64,000 nt of DNA. Source: Mytilisepta virgata (Eukaryota > Mollusca > Bivalvia > Mytilida > Mytilidae). Every line of letters starts with the position of its first letter. The first letter of the stretch is position 1. Both the position numbers and the translations under genes were made by a program. Below, in pieces: positions 1 through 10,900 of this stretch. Location: assembly GCA_028015205.1 (NCBI GenBank), contig CM051514.1, forward strand, positions 6,696,001 through 6,760,000, in the 5' to 3' direction. The notes under the pieces were generated by a model. That model worked only from the letters and a program-made list of their open reading frames with translations. It was not told the DNA's origin and made no database searches.

Positions 1-281
1 TTGACAAATACTACAATGCCACGATAACACAATTGGCAAATACTACAATACCACGATAACACAATTGGCAAATACTACAATGCCACGATAACACAATTGA
101 CAAATACTACAATACCACGATAACACAGTTGGCAAATACTACAATGCCACGATAACACAATTGGCAAATACTACAATACCACGATAACACAATTGGCAAA
201 TACTACAATACAACGATAACTCAATTGGCAAATACTACAATACCACGATTACACAATTGGAAAATACTACAATACCAAAAT
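1..281. repeat. 32-bp tandem repeat array
   Basis: About 8.7 head-to-tail copies of a 32-bp unit of the form CAAATACTACAATRCCACGA followed by TAACACAATTGG. Copies differ by a few bases and the last ones decay. The array begins at the window edge, so its true length is unknown. No coding meaning is seen. Confidence 0.95.
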
Positions 282-884
282 CCAAAGACAAGGCACACTA
301 ACATAGCTCCGGAAGGATAAGCATGTATGTTCTGCTCCGTTAACGACACCCGTCACATTACAAGTGAGGAACATCTGGTAGAGTGCCAAGTTCGGTGAAA
401 TACAACACTAGTAAGACGTGAAATCTGAAGATATCATTTGTGAGATAGAAAGTTCGGGCCGTGATGACGATCGTGAATTTCTAGAATGATGATATTAACA
501 GTGCATGAACATAACCTTGTCTAAGATCTTTATGCGAGAGTAAGTAACTAGAATTGAGCATAAACACATGACAAAATATATCATAGAATCACATTCCTGA
601 ATTTTAAAAAATTAAGCAGAATACTGTGAATATTTAAGTAAAGTCAAGAAATACCAAACGGGTATTCGAAGTAGGGGAAAATCGAAACAACTGACAAACT
701 CCGGAGAACAACGAAGACAAGACCAAAACAATACATGCTCTACAATTAAAAACTAAAAACATATGAACAACATAGACCCCACCAAAAAACCGGGGGTAGA
801 CTCAGGTGCTAACATTATCATTTATTATGCACGAGAAAGATCGGCAGGTTTGTAAACGTTTGCCCCTTTTACTGGAAGAGGCGT
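282..884. other. no gene recognised
   Basis: AT-rich sequence without a supportable exon. On the minus strand about 295-365 weakly resembles the 3' tail of the retroelement seen at 34760-34985 and 43935-44160 (a Cys/Ser-rich stretch around GGTGTCG...GAGCAGA...CTTATCCTTCCGGAGC). I treat it as a decayed piece of that family with low confidence. Confidence 0.4.
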
Positions 885-1490
885 GTGGCACCGTTAAAGT
901 CCACAATTCAACAAAATTCCACAACACCGTTAAAGTCCACAACAAATTTCCGCTTCATTGCACAGTTGTTTTTTTCAACGAGGAAAAGGTAGCTGTTTCA
1001 GAATGTGTTGAAGATGAATTGAAAAGACTACAAGCAGATACTTTTCTGCATAGTGTTTTACCTTGCCAAATGAGTACTAAAGATTTTATTTCAACAATGC
1101 GTGTATTATTTAAGAATTGAATGCAATTCCATAAGGATGCCAAAAACAGAGAAACAAACATATATAAAGACAGACAAAGACAACGCACAGCTTCTTATGA
1201 GTATAGAAACATATCGGCAAGGAGAGGGGCACAATTAGTGCCCATTGGAATGCCGATTGTTTGTTGAAACATACGTCTTACTGCAAAAATATCATTGTCT
1301 CGTCCTTTTGTTTGTGGTCTTTAGCGTAATATTTTGTGAACTTTAGCGGAACTTGTTACTGTGGGCTTTAGCCTTGTTTTTGTGGACTTAAGCGGACGTC
1401 ATTTTGTCGACTTTAGCGGAAAGTATGTGGAATTTAGCGGAAATTTGTTGTATAGACTTTTGTTGAATTGTGGACTTTAACGGTGCCACA
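885..1490. repeat. fold-back pair with CTTTAGCGG-type repeats
   Basis: A 33-bp perfect inverted repeat joins 885-917 to 1458-1490. A second 15-bp pair (940-954 with 1436-1450) extends the fold-back imperfectly. Between 1310 and 1490 the plus strand also carries several short direct copies of GTGGACTTTAGCGGAA. The loop of about 480 bp holds a 104-codon open frame with no recognisable domain. This looks like a non-autonomous fold-back element rather than a gene. Confidence 0.7.
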
Positions 1491-1499
1491 GACCGTGAA

Positions 1500-1814
1500 C
1501 AAAAAGTGACTGTAAAGTATTCAAGCATGAACAAAAAGTGACCGTGGGGTATTAAAAGGTATATATTCATCCATGAAAAAAAACACCCAGCAGCAAGATC
1601 AACGCTGCCATTAGAGTCGACGTAAGCGGTACTACAGTGTTTATCGATAACCGTCGCTCCATTTTTGACACAATTTGTTTTTTCGGCTTCTTCCACCAAT
1701 AAAATCTGGCCGCCATAATGTAGCATATCGAGGTGAGGGTGGCGAATAGAATCTCAACGAAACCAAACATATTTACACAAATTGACATTGAATTTCTAAT
1801 TTGAATATTTATAC
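1500..1814. other. intron or intergenic DNA with SINE-tail fragment
   Basis: Contains short direct repeats (ATGAACAAAAAGTGACYGT at about 1495-1545). At 1690-1718 there is a fragment, CCACCAATAAAATCTGGCCG, matching the 3' part of the tRNA-derived SINE family at 23262-23690 and 54271-54548. Minus-strand open frames here are partly translations of that SINE. The next exon of the MAM domain is not visible in this stretch. Confidence 0.5.
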
Positions 1815-1966
1815 CTGAATTGTGATGGCTAAAGTATTGGTATGGTTATTGCTGGTTCCCTGATTTCTGTGCCAGAAAGATAAACACATGTCCTTTCCTC
1901 CTTTTATCCAGAGAGATTCTAAAGTATTTCTTACATTCCCAGTTGTGTAAAGAAAATGTCCATTTG
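1815..1966 (-). CDS. exon 9: MAM domain, second part
   Basis: 152 bp, phase 1 to 0, reading TNGHFLYTTGNVRNTLESLW then a segment with CLSFWHRNQG and NTLAITIQ. G-H-F-L-Y and C-L-x-F-W-H are MAM hallmarks. Acceptor ATATTATTAG, donor CAG|GTATAA. The last third of the MAM fold (usually with the fourth Cys) is not in the window. Confidence 0.85.
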
Positions 1967-4900
1967 CTAATAATATTTGATATGATAATATTATTATCAT
2001 TCATATTTCTGGATTAACTTTCACTTGATACCCTCTAACCAAAACTTTCGAAACTTGAAGCAAAAAATACGGATCAAAACATTGCAAGCAACAAAATCAA
2101 ACTGGGTGACCATAATCAAGAATATAATACATAAAAACCCCTTCTGTAGTTTTCGAAACAGAGTAGGCTGATGGCCGCTAAGGAATTCTAAATTATCCGA
2201 CCCTACCCAACCATCATCCTTTTACAGTGGCAGTCAAAATCGGTTCCCTTTGTGTACCATCCCACCCCTATTTGAAATTGTTTGATAAATTGAACTGGTT
2301 CTCGTCCTGAAGAAGCATGAAATATTTGCCACTGGGCGTTAAGCAACAATCAATCAATCTTTGCAATCAGACCTTTTAAGTTAGATTAAATTATGTATGT
2401 GGCGAAACCGAAATAAAACTTAATTTTTAACTGTTTTGTTTTGTTATTATTTTGCATTTGGTTTTGTTCGACTTGTGTCTTTTGTACTTTTTAGTCGTTC
2501 TATGCCCTTTTTAACAGCTCACCATTTCCATTTATTTTCCTCGTATTCTACTTTCAAATTATATACATGTAGGTTAAGGTATCTATGTTTCTTAATAAGC
2601 TGCAAATAATGCACTAATAACAAACTGCAAAATGCTAATTACATAAAACCAAGTACGCTGCCATGAAAAGTAGAGTGCTCATTTAATATTCATATAAGGG
2701 GGGAAATTTTGGCATTTTGAAAAAACTGCAATATGTATGCGTATTGTAGTTTTACCGAGAGGGATTAATGTATCTGATTCAAAAAACTCCTTTGGGGAAA
2801 AATAGGATTAAGCCAGGGGAAAAATTGGGGGAAAACGGCTATATTACACCGGCCCAACAGTCAGAAAGCTCTTGCCCTGCAACATTCATTTCATACAGGA
2901 TAATGATAGAATGCCTTTAACACGGTTTTAATGTTGCTTATTTTATATAATAAAATTATACAGAGTAAAAATAGTATTGTACATGTACAATATTTTCTGG
3001 TGATTACTTACTGTTTCCAATTGTATGATCAGCTGAACTGTTACTTATATACCAACCAATCAGTTTTAATGAACAGCTTGTTCTTTCAAAGTCACAGGAA
3101 ATACCATCACCCGAATCTACAAAAATATTGTTTTACAAAATAACAAAACTTTGCAACAATGAAAGGAAACTGTATATTTTCAACACGGGAAACACTGATC
3201 AATATTTGAAGTAAAATTTCTTTTCAATTTTGAGGAATTTATCATTTATTGCTGTTGGCCCTACGGGCGTATAAAAACGGCAAATAAATTTATGACTTAT
3301 CAAAATTAACTTTAATGTGTAATAATAACAATTTACCGTTTGAATAAATATGAACAGTCTTGTATACATTATAGACACCGTTATTCACTATACATGTATG
3401 TTCACCAAGATCTACCGGGCTCAGGTCTTTAATTTGTACAACAGTGCCATTGTCTGCTGTAGTGTAGCACTTCCGGTGACTGGAATGATCCCACGTAACC
3501 GGAAATCGTACAGTTGTTTTACAATTAAGAGTAACAGTGGACCCAAATGGTACCATTACCAAAGTTGTATTATCCACAAATTCTGTGTTTCCTATCGATA
3601 AAAAAAATTAAAAAGGATAAAGAAAATGACACCCACCAATCAACGACATCTACTGAAAACTCGAAATACAAATACAAAATTAACAAATATTTGAGAATTT
3701 AAGTAAAAATACTTAAATTTTTAATTTGTAAATCTTGCAATTGGCTATTTTCATTTGGTATAGCTTCTGATAAAGCCTCTGATCAATAAAACTATACCAG
3801 CAAGTAAAAGAAACAATTAGTGGAATAAATGTCTTTTGCTTTTGACAAAATCTTGTGTAACGTTTATTTTGCTGACTTGTAGATAAACAATAAATATCCA
3901 AATTTTAACTTTATTGTAAACAACGAAAAAATATGAGCAACATGGCGAGAGTTTTATAAGTAGCAGGAACTGTTTACCCTATCGGACCACCTGAACTAAA
4001 TCCCGATTTTTTTATGAAGTTTATGTATCTCATCACATTTTTTTTGTTGTGTTCTGTTATTTGTTTGTTACCTCACCCTTACCTATCTCGCTTTTGTCCT
4101 TGTTACCTTACCCTTACCTATCTCGCTTTTGTCCTTGTTACTTTACCCTTACCTATCTCGCTTTTGTCCTTGTTACCTTACCCTTACCTATCTCGCTTTT
4201 GTCTTTGTTACCTTACCCTTACCTATCTCGCTTTTGTCCTTGTTACCTTACCCTTACATATCTCGCTTTTGTCCTTGTTACCTTACCCTTACCTATCTGG
4301 CTTTTGTCCTTGTTACCTTACCTTTACCTATCTCGCTTTTGTCCTTGTTATCTTACCCTTACCTATCTCTTTTTTGTCTTTGTTACCTTACTATTACCTA
4401 TCTCTTTTTTGTCCTTGTTACCTTACCCTCATCTATCTCGCTTTTGTCTTTGTTACCTTACCCTTACCTATCTCGCTTTTGTCCTTGTTACCTTACCCTC
4501 ACCTATCTCGCTTTTGTCTTTGTTAACTTACCCTTACCTATCTCACTTTTGTCTTTGTTACCTTACCCTCACCTATCTCGCTTTTGTCCTTGTTAACTTA
4601 CCCTCACATATCTCGCTTTTATCCTTGTTACCTCACCCTCACCTATCTCGCTTTTGTCCTTGTTATCGTACCCTCACCTATCTCGCTTTTGTCCTTGTTA
4701 TATTACCCTCACCTATCTCTCTTTTGTCCTTGTTACCTTACCCTCATCTATTTCGCTTTTGTCCTTGTTACCTCACCTCACCTATCTTGCTTTTGTCCTT
4801 GTTACCTTACCCTCACCTATCTCTCTTTTATCCTTGTTACCTTACCCTCACCTATCTCGTTTTTGTCCTTGTTACCTTACCCTCACCTATCTCGCTTTTG

Positions 4901-7900
4901 TCCTTGTTACCTTACCTCACCTATCTCGCTTTTGTCCTTATTACCTTATCCTTACCTATCTCGCTTTTGTCTTTGTCTCTGAATTTGTGATTTTTGATCG
5001 GCCTTTGGGATTTTCATCACATTAGAAAATATGAAACAAACTTATCTTTGAAATGTGTAATTTCCTGATTTTTTATAATGCAATCCTGATGTGTAATTAT
5101 CCTTGCACTTCTAGTTTTAATGATGATATGTAGCATACAACCAGGGCTCCAGATACTGAACTTAGGCCGTCTTTTATGGCATTCCAGATTGTTATTTCGT
5201 ATTTTAACATTTTGGATCTGAACAATACTGGTGAAATGTTTTAATTGATTTCATAGAGTATTATTATAACAGTACTTACGAATGCAATCACACGTTGTGT
5301 TCCTAGAAGGACTTTTCCCAGCTTGACCAGTCTCTCCTTTCCCACCCTTTAGTCCCACTCTTCCTAAAATGTAATATAAATAAGTGTATTTTAAGTATTT
5401 ATCTACCGAATGTTACATTAACAACTACATATAATATAAATATACTAGTATATTCTTGTAGACATCACATAAGGGTAGTATTGTTAGGTTGAAAATGTTA
5501 ATGACTTTAACCGGATGTGAACCTGAGAATCAATGTCGCTAACGTAAATTATAGTTGTACGTTATTGTAAGGGACGAGATCAAAAGTGCAATGTAGGATA
5601 AAAAACTTAATTCACATAGTTTTTTCACTGACCCCCCCCCCCCCCCTACCCCAGCGCCCCTCTTAACTTAATTTGGGGAAAATTGATTGACCAATATGGG
5701 CATATGCTTTGAGAGTATACTTTTTGTATCACGGGTACTGTTTTTCCTCAACAATGTATGTTTGTTCTGTATACTGACTTGGACATCTCTTGAATCCGTA
5801 TTTTTCAATCCGAAAATCGATGTCGCATAACAAAACTTGCAGCGATTTTTACTCCCCCCCCCCAAACTATTTGAATTAAGTTTTTTATCCTACATTGAAC
5901 TTTTGATCTCGTCTCTAATCCCACAAAGTATCTTTACTCAGTAGTACACTATCTGTATAATGAGGAAAAACTGATGAAGCAAAATATATCTTTTAACTTT
6001 CGGTGCACTCTTCTTTCATCTACGAATATCAAAAGGCTTCAATGTTATTTTGTAGGATTTAAGGTAAGGTATATTGTGGGTGTTCATATGCTAGTGTTTT
6101 AAGTTTTATGTAGTCTTGTTTTTTCTGCAGGTGACTTTTTTTCACGAATTCACCTTTGGAATTTGATCTTGCATACTTCTCACCCTGTTTTATTGATCCA
6201 ATATTCTTTTACCACATTCAATGTAAAAATAATAGATTTCTACACTTTATTTCTTTTGTTAATGTATTGATAACTTCATTTATTTACGGCTTACCATGTT
6301 CCCCTTTTTGTCCCATCAGCCCTTTCATTCCTTGTTCTCCTTTGAATCCTTGATTTCCTTTTATTCCTTGAGGACCCTGTTCCCCTTTTGTTCCGGTTAA
6401 ACCTCTAAGACCCACTTCTCCTCTAAAACCAGTGACACCAGGAATTCCTTTCGCTCCCTTGGGGCCTGTACTACCAGGCTGACCGTTTAATCCTTTGGAT
6501 CCTTTAGGACCCCTTGTCCCCTGATTTCCTTTTGGTCCCTTTGGTCCTGGTTCCCCTTTATTTCCTTTCACTCCTGGTACTCCATTGTCTCCCTTTGGTC
6601 CAATATTCCCTATTATTTCACGAAAATTTGTCAGTGCGTTCCATGTAATTGTTTGTAAAAAAAATTCGGTAAATTTGTATAAAAACATTACTTTATGCTT
6701 TTCTAATCGTTTGTTTTAAGTTTGTTGCATTTTAAAATGAAATGTGTTTCTGTTTGACATTTGTTCAAGATATGCAAAATTTGTACAAAATTATTTTATG
6801 GGCAATCTATGCTGTGTTATCTGTTCCTGGGGAAAAAAAGCTCCACATACGAAACTAATTTTGTAGGAATTTATCTTGGCTTACGTTTTCAGTTGCAAAA
6901 GAAAAAAGTTGAGGTACATGTGCTTATTACGTAGATATTTCATGTATACTCTCTCAAAAAAGAAACGCAACATACAGAAAATAGGAAATTTACTTCATAT
7001 ATTATTTTCATAATTTATGATATAAATAATTTACACAGGAATGCAAAAATTGGCACACTTTTTGTTCATGAGTTCTTTTACCTTGGAATATCACAGTTTG
7101 TCACATATTGTCAATAAATCACTCATAAATTGTCAATATCTGGTATGTCCACCATTTGCTTGTAACACAGCCCCGACTCTTCTTGGCATAGATTGAATTA
7201 AACGCTGAGTTCGAACACGCGGTATCCTTTGCCACTCAAACTGAAGTGCCTGCTGTAATTGTTGCAGATTTTGCGGTGGTGGTTGTCGTTGTCGTTGGCG
7301 TGGTGATCGTGACGGCCAACGGATCACATTGACATTCTGTTGTTCTAAAAAGTCTACTGTTACACGTGCTGTATGTGGTCGGGCATTGTCGTGCTGAAAA
7401 ATTTCTCTCCGAATGTCAATTACGGGCAATAAATGAGGTCGTAAAATTTCGTCTCTATACCTAACAGCGTTCAGATTGCATTGGATATGTATCAGCTGTG
7501 TGTTTCTGGCATAAGAAATAGCGGCCCACATCATAACACTGCCTCCGCCAAAATTGTCTCTCTCCACAACACAGTTTTGCGCAAAACGTTCGTTTCGGCG
7601 CCTATACACACGTATGCGACCATCTCGCTTTTCCAGTTGAAAACGTGACTCATCGCTGAACCATACTCTTCTCCAGTTCTGTAAATTCCATGCACGAACT
7701 GTAGTACACCATCTAACCCTCGCTCGGCGGTGTTGGCGTCTCAGTGTTGCTCCAAAGTAAGGTCTTCTTGCCCTCAATCCATGAGAACGTAACCGATTGC
7801 GTACTGTCTGTGCTGATATACGGCGCAACCCAGGGACGTTTACAGCTGTTTCTGTTGCAGCAATAGTCCTATTCCGCAGATGGAAAAGTCTGATGTAACG

Positions 7901-10900
7901 ATCTTGCGCCCTGGTTGTAACACGCGGGCGCCCTGAACGTGGCCGATCTGTCGTAGTACCAAGCTGCAGGTAGCGTCCCCAAAGGCGTGAAATTGTGCTA
8001 CGATGAACATTGTACGTTACAGCAACAGCATTCTGTGATTCTCCGGCCTCTAGTCGTCCGATAGCGATATTCCGGGTAGCAGCGTCTAACCTTGGCATAG
8101 CGTCACCTCATCAGAATTTTATTTTACGAATGCATTCATGAAAAGAAATACCAGGTTTTTATACCGACTGACTGAGCTAAAAAATAACCCATGATTTGCA
8201 CGTGAAAGTCGACCCAGTTTTTGGCAATGCGTAAATCGTAGGGTGTCCCAGATTGCGACCAAAGTCGTTTACGGGTGGATGAATTTAAATGATTGTACCT
8301 GGAAACTTTTTATGAAGGTGTAATTATGATCATGTGTACATATATTTTGATATTTATTGGTTATTTGTCCGGAAAAATAATATTTCAAAAAGATAATCTG
8401 ATGTTGCGTTTCTTTTTTGAGAGAGTATATTTACGAAACAACTCAAATGTTAACTCGTTTTAATCTCTTACCTTTATCTCCAGGAAAACCAGTTTCACCT
8501 TTGAAGCCTGAAAAATAAATCCGATTTATAACCACGATTTTTTTTCATAATACTGAAGAGAAAACATGAAAAAGCAAAGAAATCAAATGAAGAGGATAAA
8601 TTTATTTAGGGAGCAACCATTTGATTTTTATGGGGGGGGGGGGGGGGTGGAAGGAATTTGAAAAAAAGGCAGGACCAAAATTCCTAAAAAAAAAAAAAGC
8701 AGGATGAAAAATGTAGTGAGAAAAAGGCAGGTTAGATAAAAAATGGCAGGACTCAAGATCACTTCCATGCCCCCCCCCCTAAAAATCAAATTGTTGCTCC
8801 CTTATTTATTTACTATTTTTTAAGATATGCAAATATAGATATTGAATTAGTGATTGAGAAATTTTTTTCTCGATTTTTATTCTTTGTAATAACTGTGAAA
8901 GGATTTTTTTTGGCTCAATTTCTTAAAATGATTGTTTTCATTTTTGTTATTGCTCGTTATTTTTTTATTTCGATAAGTCTTGTTTTTTTTCAAGAAATGT
9001 ATGAAACTTGTGATTAAGAAATGCTTTTCTTAGCGCTTCATTGTATTTACATTAGAAGAAATCTGTCCCCTATTTCATTCATTCTTTACCTTTTAAACAG
9101 ATACGTGTGTTATTTGAACATGTCTTTTCCAAAATGTTGGTCTGAAAAAAAGGCAAAATAAGACTGCACATAAGTGTGGGATCAAAAAAGACATTAAAAC
9201 TGATTGGGTTGGTTGCGCGCCCCCCCCCCCCCCTCCCTCCCGTATGCTTTCATTGCTGTCAACCTGTAATATGTATGAAGCGGTATGTGCGTCATAAATA
9301 TTTATTTATGCCTAGGCATAGATATTTATGCCTAAGCATAAATCGATTTAAGGCTAACCATAAGTATTTATGCCTAGGCATAAATAAATATTTATGACGC
9401 ACATACCGCGTCATAAATATGCTTTTGTAGTTATTACTCATCATTCAATATTATTGTTTAGTTTACGATAATAGCATGCGCATGAAATGGATACTGAAAA
9501 GTATTAACTAATGTGTTGAAATACAGTAAAAACTGTCCAGTTAATACAAAACTGGAACTGGTCATTAATACAGGTCTAATACAGGATTTTCTGTATTAAA
9601 CCTGTATTAATGGCCAGTTCCGGTTTTTCTGTATAAAACCTGTATTAATGACCCGTTTCAGACACATGGGATTGTACTAAATAGACAATTTATAATCTAT
9701 TTTAAGTAATTGGTTAATAAAAGTACTGTAATTATAAGTCATTAGTTAATAAAGGTGTCATAAAATGGGTATTTTTATATAAAGCCTGTATTATGTCCTC
9801 GTACAGTTGTATCGGGCCTATACAGTTGACCTCGACCCAGTACGACTGACTCGGACAATAATACAGGCTTTATATGAAAATAACAATCCAAAGATACTAA
9901 TATTAGATGTAGTAAATTTATACTATGCTGTATACGACGCATTTCAAGGAGTTACCTCTCATCAGCAGCATTAAAACCGAAACATTTGGAAGACCAAAAC
10001 TAAACTTATATTAAACAAGAAGTACTCAACCAAAAATACCGAAATAGGAAGCCAAATTTCAGCTAAGGAGATCTACCATGTGCAATACAAGGAATGAACC
10101 CTTAGTAGTTCTATTATTTTTGAATTTTGCTAAATACTGGTAATTTCTGTAACAAATCAATGAATAATCATGTCAGACAAGTCTGACGACTGGGTTGGCG
10201 AATACCCTCGGGGACCTAGGGTCCACCAGCAGAGGCATCATCCCAGGAGTTTCAAAATAACAATCCAAAGATACTAATATTAGATGTAGTAAATTTATAC
10301 TATGCTGTATACGACGCATTTCAAGGAGTTACCTCTCATCAGCAGCATTAAAACCGAAACATTTGGAAGACCAAAACTAAACTTATATTAAACAAGAAGT
10401 ACTCAACCAAAAATACCGAAATAGGAAGCCAAATTTCAGCTAAGGAGATCTACCATGTGCAATACAAGGAATGAACCCTTAGTATTTCTATTATTTATAT
10501 GACAATTTAATAACACTATATAGTATTGTATAAGATTGTTTCTGGAAAAAGTGTCGTTTGCAGCTTTGTCCTAAAACGATGTTTTTTCTTTGCTTTGTTT
10601 TTTTTTTTTTTTTTCGTTTTTTGAATCTATTATACATCATTCTGAATTATTGTTTATGGTTTCAACAATGGCAGTATTGTAAACATAGTCGCGAGTCGCG
10701 GTTTGATGAATTGTGCGTATTTTGTGCAAAGATTTGCATATTTCATCGAATTTGAAAGTACCATAGAATATTTAGTATGCATATGAGTGATATATTTTAC
10801 TTTTTAGCCTGGAAACGCGCCTGCATAATAGAATATAAATCGTTTACTTATTCTTCCACCTTTTCAACAGGACTTTTGATTGATTGATTGATTTTTTACT

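Noticed and set aside
806..1120. 104-codon plus-strand frame
   Set aside because: No domain; it overlaps the arm of a fold-back repeat (VKVHN repeats come from it). Composition is not convincing.
1567..1788. Minus-strand frame with two hydrophobic stretches
   Set aside because: Part (AARFYWWKK) is translation of a SINE tail; no splice sites link it to the MAM exon.
4014..5025. Several long overlapping plus-strand frames (up to 313 aa)
   Set aside because: They are translations of the 35-bp minisatellite in an intron of a minus-strand gene; the same peptide appears in every frame.
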